Shown here: one piece after another, positions 48,332 through 59,342 of the stretch
Position numbering within the stretch: position 1 is the first letter of the stretch
Layout of the letters: every line of letters starts with the position of its first letter
Assembly: GCA_019059635.1 (NCBI GenBank)
Contig: JAGVRJ010000012.1
Span: forward strand, 1-64,000
DNA from: Proales similis
Lineage: Eukaryota; Rotifera; Eurotatoria; Ploima; Proalidae
Reading direction: 5' to 3'
DNA length: 64,000 nt
Program-made: the position numbers and the translations under genes
The notes under the pieces: model-generated
The model's input: only the letters and a program-made list of their open reading frames with translations
What the model was told of the DNA's origin: nothing
Databases searched by the model: none

Positions 48332-49654
48332 ATGGTGTACCTGTCAACAATATTCGTTATTTTATCGTTTGGCGTTAATGTATTATTGGCCACCACCAGT
48401 CCAAGTCCATTCCATCCAGATGAAGAGCTTGCATGCAAATTAGGAGACTGCGAACTGCCCCTTAAAATCTGCTTGGACAATTGTTTTGATAGAGTCAGCT
48501 GCCTGAAATGCATTTCAGATAACTTTCCCACTTGTGACGCGTGTGCAAACTCGATTATGAGTGTTCAAGATATTGGAGATGAAAGAAGCTCAGAAAGCAC
48601 ATGCAAAACAGAGCATGAGTTTGAATCGATAAAATGCTCTTTCTATTGTCGAGCTCAGGGCAGAGAGAAAGGATTTTGCAATTCAACGGCTGATGGTGAA
48701 ACAAAATGCACGTGTAGTGTCAATGGCACTTCTAATTTCAGCGTCGAGCATAATGGCCCTTCATCTCTTTCAAACGAATTATTAGAAAACAAGACTGATT
48801 TAGCAAGTCACAAACCTAGCCATTTAGCTGTCTCAACTATTGATGATGAGATCAATCTAAGTCCAGCGGTAGATAATACTCAAATTCTAACTGATGGAAG
48901 CCAACATTTGGTGGTTACCACCAGCCCCATTTCAATCTCGGAAACTGAACCCCAAACGCAACTTAATCTGGAAACAACTATACTTGTGAAACCAAATGAA
49001 ATTAATGGCGATAATGAAAAAACATTCGCGACGCGACCACCGTTGACCTTACCGCAGACAGCGTCTCAAATGATTTTTGAAACGTCTAATACCGACAGCT
49101 CTAGAAGCTCAGATTTGCTACTGACAACTACAACCACAATCTCGACCTCAACATATGCTACATCGACAATCAGTTCAACAGTATTTAAAACGACATCCAC
49201 AAGTCAAAAGACGTCTGAGACATCCTCAACTTCTACAAAACTGCCAACGGCATCATCAACAACAACTACAACGTCGACTACTATTTCACCCCTACCCACA
49301 ACAACAACCAAGAAATCTACAACATCAAACGCATGGTCAATCACTTATGATCCTGGGATTTCCACAGCATCATTTACAAGTGAAGTTCAGAGGCTTGATA
49401 CTTCGGCAATGAGAAAAGCTGAGTACGATGAACATCGCACGGCTGCTGCTAAAACACGCCATTCATTGCTAAAAATTCTTTTGATTGTCTTGATTTCATC
49501 CGTTTTCGTGCTGGGGGCTTACAAACTCACCAAAAACAGCGATGCGTTATTTTTTTGCAAAACTTACAGACAAAGGTTTGACGCCAACACGCAAGCTAGG
49601 CCTATATATAGATCAAACGTAAATGAAATCGAATCACAACCCCTAAATCCTTGA
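48332..49654 (+). CDS. Mucin-like type I membrane protein with cysteine-rich ectodomain
   Basis: A single uninterrupted exon of 440 codons. A signal peptide (MVYLSTIFVILSFGVNVLLA) is followed by a cysteine-rich segment (about residues 33-130) with pairs such as ACKLGDC, CLDNCFDRVSC and CDAC. A long Thr/Ser-rich region (about residues 150-345) is likely heavily O-glycosylated. One transmembrane helix near the end (LLKILLIVLISSVFVLGAY, about residues 382-400) leads to a short cytosolic tail. I recognise no named family. It looks like a cell-surface receptor or barrier mucin. Having no intron is unusual beside its neighbours, but not unique. Confidence 0.72.
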   Translation: MVYLSTIFVILSFGVNVLLATTSPSPFHPDEELACKLGDCELPLKICLDNCFDRVSCLKCISDNFPTCDACANSIMSVQDIGDERSSESTCKTEHEFESIKCSFYCRAQGREKGFCNSTADGETKCTCSVNGTSNFSVEHNGPSSLSNELLENKTDLASHKPSHLAVSTIDDEINLSPAVDNTQILTDGSQHLVVTTSPISISETEPQTQLNLETTILVKPNEINGDNEKTFATRPPLTLPQTASQMIFETSNTDSSRSSDLLLTTTTTISTSTYATSTISSTVFKTTSTSQKTSETSSTSTKLPTASSTTTTTSTTISPLPTTTTKKSTTSNAWSITYDPGISTASFTSEVQRLDTSAMRKAEYDEHRTAAAKTRHSLLKILLIVLISSVFVLGAYKLTKNSDALFFCKTYRQRFDANTQARPIYRSNVNEIESQPLNP

Positions 49655-49955
49655 TGTCTGGACTGATTTATGTTATTTAAACAATTTTTCGTAATCAAAG
49701 TTAGAATTAGTTGCTTATGTTATTGAATGTTTTTACCATAATAAATTTGAATGTAAGCCATAACAAATAAGTTGCTGTTTCCACTGATTTTATAAGGCTG
49801 TGATCACTTCAAGAACATTTCATTCTAATTTAAGAAATTGTGAGTTGGTTGTTGGTTTATAACCTCGATCTGAAACTTAATTTTGCACTTTTAATTTAAA
49901 CTAAAATTCAGCGTTGACCAATTATTTGATCTAAGAAAGAAAATAAGAAAAAGCG

Positions 49956-51856
49956 ATGAAGGCCTGGGTATCGTCCGCTTTTTCGGGTGACGATTTGCAC
50001 TTGAAGAGCAAGTCGAAAAGCTTTGGATCTACCAGTCAAGGAACGATAAAGCATGCCCAAAGCCGACCAGCCGTTAGTCGAGCATCTTTGAAAATGCCAG
50101 ACGCAAAAGATAAGAAACAGAATGTTTCAATTGCAGACAAGTACAGGCCTAAAAGCCGTTCGGAGCTTGTGGTGAACAAAGCCAAAGTAGATCAGCTAAG
50201 CTTGATGCTGGAAGAGCTTATGAAAAAAAAGGAAGAATCGATTCTGCTTATCCAAGGACCGTCTGGTTGTGGCAAATTCGTTAAGTAAAACGTGAAACCG
50301 TTTTGAAGAGTTATTTTCTTCATGAGAATTTCTTTTCTTCTAATTTCTAGACAACATTGTCGATACTGTGTGCAGAAAAAAATTTAGAGCTCATAGTTTG
50401 GGATAACTCAGCCCAACTGAGCACGAGACATTATTTGGCATGCAATAACGATGACAACGGTTTTCAGGATGAATCCCAGACAAAGCTATTTAAACAGTTT
50501 CTATACAAAAGCTCTCGCTACCAATCTGATCAGATCTTTCACACTGCCGATATAAGAAGTGGAAGAGTGCTCTTGATCAAAGAGCTTCCTGGCTTTCTCG
50601 TCCGGGACGAGCAGCTTTTTCGTGAAATTCTGCGAGAATTTTCAAGATATTCGAAAACTCCCCTTGTCTTAATGTCCTCCAATCAAGGTAGTGAATGGAC
50701 AAGACTAATTGACTCAGATCTGAAGCGAGAGTTGAAGATTCGAGAATTGAGCTTCAATCCGTTGGCCCAAACTTACATGGTCAAGTTTTTGGAAAGAATA
50801 GTTAGAGCAGAGCAGATGGATTCGGTGCAAAAGGCAAACATTGAGGAGATAAGCGAGCTGAGTAATGGAGACCTTCGATATGCGCTCAACGTTCTGGAGG
50901 TGGCAGCGAGCCGAAACAGAAATTTAGCCAACGCAACAGTTCAAAGATCGCAAAAGTACAAACGAACAAGAGAGGAGAAAGAGAGCAAATCCAGATTAGC
51001 AGAAACTTTCTCAAAAGATACTAGTCTCAGCATGTTTCGGGCTTTGGGCAAAATTCTTCACCGAAAAAATCAAGAAAACCCCGATGAAGACATAGTTGCC
51101 GTGGAAAATAGTCTACCATTGCATTTGGATCGAAAATTTAGACGTCCACCTCTCGCAGTTGAGCCTGAAAAAGTGCTTAACAAAATCGAATTGAATCCTG
51201 ATAGCATTCTGCTTTTTCTGCATCACAACTTTCTCGATTTATTCTCAATTAGATCCAAATCGAGTTCGTTTGATAAGCAGTTCGAATCGCTCGATTCACT
51301 TTTAGAAGGTTTTTTGGTTAGCGACCAGCTTTGCAAATCTCTCGGTCAATGTGAATATTCGTCTGGAATTGAGCATGGAAAATTGAGAGAAATGTCCAGT
51401 TTGCTGGCGCTGCGCTCGGTTCTGTTCAATTTTGATTTTGAAGCAACTAATGGACAAAAAGCGCGCGGTGCTTGGGTGCCTCTCTATAAACCTTATATGT
51501 CAGTGGTGAGAGATCAGCGAAGAAGAAGAATGCAACTAGCTCACGAGTTTGTTGAAAGGCGCGATAACCTTCTTGGTTATGCCTTACAGACTGGAGAACT
51601 TTTTTTCACAACCATCGCTCCTTGGCTAAAGAACTGTAAAAAGTTGAGTCGAGTTGAACTTGGTTCGCCACTATTTGCTCCGTATTCAGCAGTTAGCTCT
51701 AAAACGAGCGGAGTACTAGACGAAGCTTCCAGCTTTCAAGAACTTGACGAATCAACGATCGTTAACCCAAGACCCGCTACAGAGAGCCAGAACACCATCT
51801 CTAATTCCGCCTTATACTCTTACGAAGAACCAGAGTCCATCGACGAAGTCATGTGA
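49956..51856 (+). CDS. Rad17: RAD17-like checkpoint clamp loader
   Basis: Two exons (49956-50279, 50351-51856). The N-terminus has SIADKYRPKSRSELVVNKAK, the RFC/Rad17 start, then P-loop IQGPSGCGK. After the intron, LSILCAEKNLELIVWDNS, KTPLVLMSSNQGS, and ELSNGDLRYALNVLEV follow the RAD17 pattern. RAD17 with RFC2-5 loads the 9-1-1 clamp at damaged DNA and starts ATR signalling. The intron donor GTTAAG gives K-Phe-Thr-Thr where RAD17 has K-Thr-Thr-Thr, so the Mg-binding Thr of the P-loop would be Phe. A canonical replacement splice was not found. The rest of the protein is typical in length (about 600 residues). Confidence 0.85.
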
Positions 51857-52007
51857 AATTTGCGTTTTTATATTTATTCACTCATTCATTAACACACAGA
51901 AGTTCACTAAAGAAGGTTAATTCTCATAATTTAAGGATGACAATAAATATGAATGAAGTACTCGCTTTCAATTAAAAGGCGAGAATTCATTTTCTAAACA
52001 GGTCGGT

Positions 52008-52337
52008 TTATTTCCAAAAGTTCTTGAGTCCACGGGCTCGCTTCCAAAAGTTCTTGACTCGTCTTGCTTCTCGAGGAGTAATGAGCTCAGCGACCTCGAT
52101 AGATGCCAGATCGTTCTGAATGAGCGACTCGAGCTTGTGCTTTATAGACGCGAGTCGGAAATAGGGCTCGCAATGGCTAAGTTCTGTTTCAAGTCGTTTG
52201 TAAGTTTCCAGGTCGGCTTGATCATTGTGAGTAAGCTCTTGGGCAAGCTGCTGGCAGTCAACTGAAGGTTCGGCTTGAATTGCAAGAGCCAGCGCAAAGA
52301 TTGCCATTATTGTGAAGAAATAATTGCTCATTTTCAC
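52008..52337 (-). CDS. Candidate neuropeptide precursor with two KNFWK peptides
   Basis: A single exon of 109 codons. A signal peptide (about residues 1-22, MKMSNYFFTIMAIFALALAI) precedes a helical, acidic segment with two cysteines (residues 28 and 56). The C-terminus has dibasic sites (RR at 92-93, KR at 99-100) around two copies of KNFWK, at residues 95-99 and 105-109. That layout, a signal peptide, an acidic spacer and short repeated peptides between dibasic cleavage sites, is that of a neuropeptide prohormone. I do not recognise the peptide family, and there is no C-terminal amidation Gly. A TATA box (52417-52424) lies 80 bases upstream. An antimicrobial peptide is an alternative. Confidence 0.6.
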   Translation of the reverse strand: MKMSNYFFTIMAIFALALAIQAEPSVDCQQLAQELTHNDQADLETYKRLETELSHCEPYFRLASIKHKLESLIQNDLASIEVAELITPREARRVKNFWKRARGLKNFWK

Positions 52338-52416
52338 TCGATTGTTTCTAACCGTTTGGAAAGTGCGTCCTTTTTCGATTCGTTTCAGAAATCAAAATGA
52401 CAATTGAGCAGCGGCA

Positions 52417-52424
52417 TATTTATA
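52417..52424 (-). promoter_or_regulatory. Candidate TATA box for the neuropeptide-like gene
   Basis: On the minus strand the sequence reads TATAAATA, 80 bases before the ATG at 52337, so transcription would start about 50 bases upstream of that ATG. Confidence 0.5.
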
Positions 52425-52776
52425 GACAGATGAAGCCAAATTGGCTAAAACAATGCACTTCCGATGGAAGGCTCGATTCCCCAAATCTTCGGGACAAAAT
52501 TATAAGCTTGAACGCCCTCATTAGACAATTGTATACATTTTATTCACGCATTAGACTGTTTAAACTAGAATTTGAGAAGCTAGGGTAGTATTATTCCAAT
52601 TTGCACTAATGGTTTGTGCGGGCTGGCTGATGGTGGTTTACATAGGACCGATGGCTTTGCTTGCATGCATTACATTTGTCTAAATTCGAGTGACGCAAAT
52701 AGGAGTTAAGTGGAAGAGTAGGAGCTTGAGCGCTGGATCATTGATAATTTTGGGCTTGTGGCGCGCTAATTGGATT
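52425..52776. other. Intergenic region
   Basis: Holds only a 63-codon + strand frame (52397-52588) beginning on top of the TATA box. It has no homologue that I recognise, so I treat it as noncoding. The remainder is the upstream side of the neuropeptide gene and the 3' side of the myosin light chain gene. Confidence 0.45.
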
Positions 52777-53367
52777 TTAAAGTGTCTGAGTTGAATCGTC
52801 GTCTTTTCTGCCGTGCTTGAGGATGCGGGTAAACTCGGCGTAGTCGAATTCACCATTTCGAATCGGAGCGTCTCGGAGTAGCTCGTCACATTCTTCTTCA
52901 GTGAATCGATCGCCGATGGTCATGAGGAGCTCGCGAAGACGCTCCTCTGAAATGTTGCTCAAGCTGTTTTCGTCAAAGCAGGCAAACGCGTTCAAAATGA
53001 CTGTTTCTGGGTCGGTTCCGTTCAATTTATCGCCGAACATGGTCAAGAACATGGTGAAGTTAATGGGCCCGGTGGCCTCATTGATCATTTCCTCCAAGTA
53101 CTGGTCGGTTGGATTCTTTCCAAGTGAAGCCAGCGTGTCCTGGAGATCTTCTTTGCTTATGAAACCATCTCGATCTTGATCAATCATGTTGAACGCCTCC
53201 TTGAACTCTTGAATTTGCGCCTGGTCGAACATGGCGAACACCTGGGGTTTATTAATTCAATAAATACATTACCAGGCAGCAAAAACAATTGATGACAAGA
53301 TAATTACATTGGATGTGGCTCGACGAGCCCGGTTTTTGATGTTTGATTTACTTTTGCGTGAAGACAT
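52777..53367 (-). CDS. sqh: Myosin regulatory light chain (spaghetti squash type)
   Basis: Two exons: 53367 to about 53308 and about 53241 to 52777, joined over an intron of about 66 bases. The short first exon ends RARRATSN and is joined to [17 protein letters not shown]. Thr and Ser in RATSN are the phosphorylation sites of MLCK and ROCK (T18/S19 in vertebrates). EF-hand I is [12 protein letters not shown] with a usable loop; the later EF-hands are degenerate, as normal for this family. [20 protein letters not shown] and [17 protein letters not shown] are typical. It regulates non-muscle myosin II. The sequence ends [13 protein letters not shown]. The gene is intact. Confidence 0.94.
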
Positions 53368-53681
53368 GGCGTTTCTGGTTGTGGCAAAGCTTGTATCTTT
53401 CAATCCGATCTACAAGACTCGATTAGTCATAAATAGCTTTGTCTATACTCTCTTTGCTAGATGAGTGCGCTCTCTCTCTCTCTTCGTCTTGCCCCAGTTA
53501 CGTCCGCTCGTGTGTATACCCACCCTTCTAGCTCGGTCGTAAACTTAATTAATATGCGAAGTCATCCCCTTGATGCACATGGCTTTGGCCGACACTGAGT
53601 CCGTTTGTTGAGGAATTTTGTGCACATTTATTTACATCAAAGAGGCAAAAACAAGTCAAGCAATAACTGCTCAGGTCAGTT
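53368..53681. other. Promoter region of myosin light chain; CT repeat
   Basis: Contains a CTCTCTCTCT tract near 53471 and the upstream region of the light chain gene. On the other side lies the 3' UTR of ZMAT2. No other gene seen. Confidence 0.5.
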
Positions 53682-54383
53682 CTAGTTTTTACTCTTGGCC
53701 GAACCACCAAATCCAGAAAAGCCCATTATGGCAGCCATCTCATCATTGTCCTCTGGCGCAATGTCTTCCTCCTCGGTTTTGAGCTTTTTTCGCTTTTCCT
53801 TGCGATTTGCTTTGGCTTTCTCCTCTTCTTCCTGCAGCTCTTTCATTCGCTCGTCAAAATCGTATTCTTTTTTGGCCTGCTCTATTTTTTTCTTATTCAG
53901 CTCGAATCGCTTTTTGACTTGTTCCAGTGAGCTACGTTCCACTCGCATTGACATTCCCAGATTTCTTTGGTCTTTTTGTTATTTCGAATTCTCTGTAGTT
54001 ATTTCGAACTTGATTTCAAACAAATTTGGTAAAATTTTACGCTTTTTCCCGTTTATGTGGTCCAGGAAGTTGATCGAGTCTTTGACCACGCAATCGCACA
54101 CATTACAGTAGTAGCCCCCAGCTTGATTCGGAGCCGTGGCTTTGCTTACCACAATCGTCTTGCCCAATTTAGACTCCAAATCGACTTTGTAGTCACGCGC
54201 TTTCAACATTTCTCTTTTAACAACAGGACCTGTGGATTCTTCGTCATTTGGCCGTTTATCTGCCTTTTTTTCAAACTCGCTCGTGTCCCATTTGCGACGG
54301 TGATCCTCAGGAGCCTGCAAATAAACTTTCACTTAGTTTTTCATTGATAAATTGAATTGAAGAAAAAATACTTTCGAAGCCAT
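53682..54383 (-). CDS. Zmat2: ZMAT2/Snu23 U4/U6.U5 tri-snRNP zinc-finger protein
   Basis: Three exons start at the ATG at 54381-54383 (MASK), then [20 protein letters not shown] and a long conserved exon, then [19 protein letters not shown]. The matrin-type zinc finger is [19 protein letters not shown] with HINGKKHQRNLG completed across the last splice. [14 protein letters not shown] is the standard C-terminus. ZMAT2 (Snu23) is a component of the spliceosomal B complex and acts near the 5' splice site. The acceptor of the last intron (CAAAAAG before ACC) was chosen because it restores KHQRNLG. Its high conservation is usual for a splicing factor. Confidence 0.94.
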
Positions 54384-54751
54384 TCTTTAAAAGGGTCCTA
54401 AAAGTGACCTGAAACTGAAAATTAATTTTAAAAGAATTTCCAAAACAGATAAAAGACGGGATTTATTTCGTCTTCATTTTCTCTTTTAAATTTTGAAATC
54501 TTTCGAAGCAATCTGTTTGCATCTGTAACAATCTGGTTATTTGTGCATTTGGCTTTATTTATTGAAAAATCGGATCGGGCCTGGTGGAAAAATTCTAAAT
54601 CGAAAATTCAATTAATTTTTTATCGAAAATATTTTAATCGATTTAATGACTAGATTTCAGTAGTCAAGATTGGTTCTACGGTAAATGCGAGAAAAGCCGC
54701 TAAAAGCATTTTGATTAAATCAGACCAAATTAAATCTTGATTTGAGTCGCC
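54384..54751. other. Intergenic region between RAD50 and ZMAT2
   Basis: AT-rich and without open frames of interest. Both flanking genes are on the minus strand, so it should hold the RAD50 3' UTR and the ZMAT2 promoter. Confidence 0.5.
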
Positions 54752-57700
54752 TTACTTCGAGTCCTTTTGAACCCTGTAGAACTGATCCATGTACTCGGAT
54801 CGACCGAGCATTTCAACAAAATCTTCATCATGTGTGATAATTATGAGCTGGAAATTTTTTTGGCCAGATCGGGCCTTGATGAGACTAAAGAAGTGAATTC
54901 ACAAGAGAAGCAAAAATTTAAATGAATGTGAGCCCTTATAACGAAAGGACAACTTACTCCACCAAAGCAGATGCTAAACTTTCGATATTCTCTCGATCCA
55001 AATTGGTTGTTGGTTCGTCGAGTGTCAAGATGCCAGAGTTGAGACAAAACGTCTCAGCCAATGCCAATCGAATTATGATGCTGGCAAGTACTTTTTGTCC
55101 AGCACTACAACGACCACGCATGTCCAAACAAGTGTCACCTTTGATAATCACAACTCGATAGTTGTAAGTTCTGCGGGCCTTGATGGTCACCACTTCGTCA
55201 CTTGTCGCCTCCTCTTCGCTTCGAATTTCAATATAATCTATATCACAGCCTTTGTATACTTGGCGCCAGAGCTGTTTTATAATCTTGTTTATTTCGGACA
55301 TTTTCAGACTGTGGTAGTTCATCAGAGCTCGATCTAAGGCCTTGTAATATTTTTCAATGTCCAAAGCACTGATTTCCAGCACTCTCAGATCAGTTGCACA
55401 TTCAATGTAGCGCTGATGGGCGTTTTTGTAGTCATCGAGTTCGAGCTCTTCGTTCAAGGCTTGAATGCGTCCATCCAGGGCACTCATGCTGCTCTCATAT
55501 TGTGCAAGCTCTTTGACCAATGTTTCTTGCTGCTGCTCAAGTTGCTTCAGCTCTTGTTTAAGGCCGCTAAGGTTTTCGTTCTCAATTCCCAAAGCGGCTT
55601 TTTTTGCTTTCAGTTCCTCTCTCTTGATTTCGTACTCGGCTCTTTTCTCACGAAGACGCAAGTTGTCATATAGCTCACGTTGCTTTATCTCCTGACGTGC
55701 TATTTCTGTTCTGAGCTCATCCAGATCAAGTCTGTGGCGGGCAATGTCTCTTTCCAATTTTTTTGTCTCAAGCTCATACTGTTTAAGGGTTTGAAGCGAA
55801 CTTTCAAGCTCCTCCACCGATGCATCGTCGAGTTTCTGCTTACTTGATTGGAGACGTGCGCGCAGCTGTTCAACTGTGCGCCATTTAGTTTGCCTCTCTG
55901 CGATGCTGATTTCAGATGCTTGTCGCTCATTTTCCATGTGAGCTTCCAGACTCTCAATCTTTCCTTTTATTTGACCAAGTTTTTGTTCAGAAGTTTGAAT
56001 TTCACTTTCAAGGACGTCTATCTCTTGTTTTAATTCGTTGGCTTTTTCGACCATCTGATCGGCTCGTTGGTACTTGAGTCTCAGATCATTTTGCTCGGTT
56101 TTGAGCTTATTCACTTTTTCTCTTAGGTGATTGCACTCGTCCATTTGAGCGTAGTTTGAACTGATCCGATTTCTGGTTTCTTGAACTTGCTTTTCGATTT
56201 CATCAAGCTCAATGTCCAATTTTTCCCTTTTGGCTTTCAATTTGTCAATGTTGCTCCCATTAGAAACTTCTTGAGCTCTTTTCAATTTAGTCTCGATTTC
56301 ATCGATTTCTTTTACGAGCCTATCAATGAGAAATACGTCGTTTTGAATATTGACTGCGCTTGACTGACGACTCTGAAGCAATTGAACTTGCTCTTGAACC
56401 GAAGCAAGCTGAGAGCGCAGTTTTGGCAGCCGGCGATCGGAATCGTTCAATTGATTTCTCAATGTGTCTAAAAGTCCGCCGTGCAGCTGCTCCCATTTGT
56501 CTTTGAAAGAGCGCTTACCTTCCAAAATATCGATTTTGGTTTGGACATTGGCCAAGCGCAGTTCAACTTGGCGAAGCTTTTCTGGCTGCTTGCTACTCAC
56601 TCGTTTAACTTCATAAAGTGTTTCATTTAGTTCACTTTGAGTTTGAAACATTCGCAAACAAACTGGACATGAACGATCATGAGACGAGGCTTCATTTTCA
56701 GATCCGGTCTCCAGCTGACTCACAAATCTTTTGTAAGTCTTTTCGACTCCGCTGAGGAACCCTTTCTCATCTAGCAAGCCTGCTTTGTCGAGTCGCAGTT
56801 TGCTGAGAATCGAGTCAAATTGCTCAATGTCTTGGACGGTGGTAAAGCATTCATTCGCTTCGAGTATGCGGTCTTCGCATTCGCGTAGTTCACGCTCTTT
56901 GCTACGAACATCCTCGAAGAGCATTTTTCGACTCAGTTCTTCAGCACAAAGCTGCTGCTGCAATTGCCTCTCTTCGTTTTGACAATCTTTTAATCGCGAC
57001 TGGACGTGTTGATTTTCTTGTTCGAAAAGGCCTCGAAGACGACAAGGATCATTCAGTGCGCTATCCGCCTTAGATTCATCGACGAAAAAACTGACCAGAT
57101 CGTCTTGGATTCTTCTCTTGCTCTTTCGAAGGTTATCAAGTCGAGTGGACTTTTCAGACTGAAGCATCTCGTGCTCGGCGCTTCCTCTTGCATTGTTCGC
57201 GATCATCTCTTCTACCTGTCGCTTATTTTTTATTAGATCGCTTTTTTGCGTCTCGGCTTTTTCAACGGCTGACTTGAGCTCTTCAACATCGATCAAATTC
57301 GTAGTTTTTTCTCTTAGCTGGATTTCAAGCTCATTTATTCTATTGGCGATTTGTTCCATCCGGTCATGAGAGCCATTTGTTGCGCTAAGTTCTTCTTCGA
57401 TTGAGAATAAAGAACATTGCGCTCGTTGAATAGATTCCTTCTTTAGTGAAATTGCTTGTTGGAGCTTAATTCGCTCTTCATTTAAATCAGCTAGCTTTTT
57501 GCCCTGCCTTTCTAAACTTTCTTTGGATGCTGCCTCGATGGTTTCGATTTCGGCACGTTTCGTCTCCAGCCAACTGTTCAACTCAGGTGGAATTTCAGCG
57601 GTTTGCAGTTCGAAATTCGCATGAGGCAAAACTTCTTTCAACCGCCCCGAAGCTTCAATCCAATTTGTCTTTGCTTGGTCAATGGCTTCTCGTTCTGCTT

Positions 57701-58772
57701 CAAGACGACCAATTCGAACGGCTAGCTCTGATTTACGTTGGTCATTTGCTTTCAGCTTCTCTTGGGCTCTTTCAATAGCACCTCTCAAATATAGCTCTTT
57801 TTCCTGTCTCATGCTCTCGGTTTGCTGCTCGAATTCTGCCATATAATCCTTGAGTTCTTGATCACTGCCTGTGAATAGGCAGTCTTTGGTTGCAGCCAAC
57901 AGCTCTTTAATCTGCCTTTCTAAAAGACATTTTTCGTTCTCAATCTTTTGCAGTTCGTTTCCAGCAGCCATAAGGGCGCTCGTCTGCTTGTAGATGTCAT
58001 CAATTTGTTGTCGTATGGGCTCAAGTTTTTCTTTGACAAATCGCGATTTCTGGTTGAGTGTTTCTCGGCGCTCTTCTTGTTCACTGATGTCGAGTTCGAG
58101 TTGCTCGGCTCGTTTTTTGTAGCCACTCAAATGCCTTTTTTCCACTTCGAGCTGCTTAATAAGCTGCTGTTTCTCTAAACGAGACTTGCGCAACAAATCA
58201 AGCGCCTTTATGTATTTGGTTGCTGCGAATATTTCGTCGAAGCGCGTCTTGAGCAGTTTGCCGTCGCTCAGTGGCCAGTTTGACTCTTCCTGGTGAGTGA
58301 AAATCACATGATCGAGCACGGCCTTAGATACTCCCAGAGCACTGATTACTTCGGCGTCGGCATTCAAGCACTTGCTTGTAATGGTACTCAACAGTTTGCC
58401 TTCGCGATCATAGCGGCTAATGATCGTTTCAAGTGTGCGGAACTCGAGTTTCTTAGCTTTTTGGGTGCTGCACATGTTTTTCTGGACTTGCACGTTGTAA
58501 CCGCTCATGTCGCGAAAAAAGAGCTTCACCTGGGCTTTGGTTTCGACTTCATCAACTAGTTTGGGATCGAATACGAACGAAGCACCCTTAGTGTTGGGAG
58601 GCAGATCACTGGTACATGCATATTTCAGGCATTCTATAATTGAAGTCTTTCCAGAGCCGTTCTGGCCAACTATTATAGTCACCGGTGAGAAGAATTCAAT
58701 AACCTGCGTATCTTTGCTCTTGGGGCCATAGCTTCTGATGCCCTGTATTGTCATACGTTCGATGCATGACAT
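54752..58772 (-). CDS. rad50: RAD50 DNA double-strand break repair ATPase
   Basis: Two exons (58772-54958 and 54884-54752) give about 1,317 residues, the usual RAD50 length. The N-terminal Walker A is [17 protein letters not shown] very long heptad coiled coil follows from about residue 180, interrupted by the zinc hook CPVC (in [11 protein letters not shown], about residue 650). The second coil and C-terminal half-ABC have the signature [20 protein letters not shown] and the Walker [12 protein letters not shown]. Exon 2 carries the final [17 protein letters not shown]50 works with MRE11 and NBS1 in end tethering and ATM activation. The open frames on the + strand here are antisense shadows. 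It diverges from the NIPA gene. Confidence 0.96.
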
Positions 58773-59342
58773 GCTTTCTGTTATTTGAAAATATCAGCAA
58801 TCGGTTGCGGTTCATGGTGAATTTAAGAGAATTTGAAGGAAAAAATCAATCGGGCAATCCTAACCTAACAATTAGGCATTCAAAGCAACCATCCGTTTTC
58901 TTAATTAGAAAATTTCCTTTAAGCAACTCCGCAAGTAAAGATTTGGACAAGATAAAACCAAATTTGTCGAATGTTTAAAAACTTGATTCAAATTTATTTA
59001 GACGTCATTTATTTAGAAGCCATGAGCAATTCGATTGAAGGATATAGTGCGCATATCGTCGAGTCTGTTGTTCGTTGACCCAAATAACTCTTTAGATCTA
59101 TCATAGTGGTCAAACTATTTGATTAAGTTACCAGGTTCTCACCTTCGCTTTTGGAATTGCCTGTCCATGTAGTTTAGGGGACGGGGAGTGAATAAAATTG
59201 TTTTTAAATTATGATGAATTGTTAATTATGAAAATCGAATGATTTCGTTGAACGTTGCTGGTTGCTCTCCTCTCTCGACGCTTGCAAAGAATAATTTTAA
59301 TCAAAACCCCACTCACATGTCGTGCTAAAAAAGGTGCCGCGC
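58773..59342. other. Divergent region of RAD50 and NIPA
   Basis: About 570 bases without a supported gene; two promoters are expected. A + strand frame at 58748-58978 partly overlaps the RAD50 start and has no domain. No TATA box evident. Confidence 0.5.

Noticed and set aside
52397..52588. 63-codon plus-strand frame
   Set aside because: It starts over the TATA box of the neuropeptide-like gene and has no recognised homologue.
53695..58731. Many plus-strand frames opposite ZMAT2 and RAD50
   Set aside because: They are shadows of highly conserved minus-strand coding exons; the coiled-coil codons of RAD50 create Leu/Ser-rich antisense frames.
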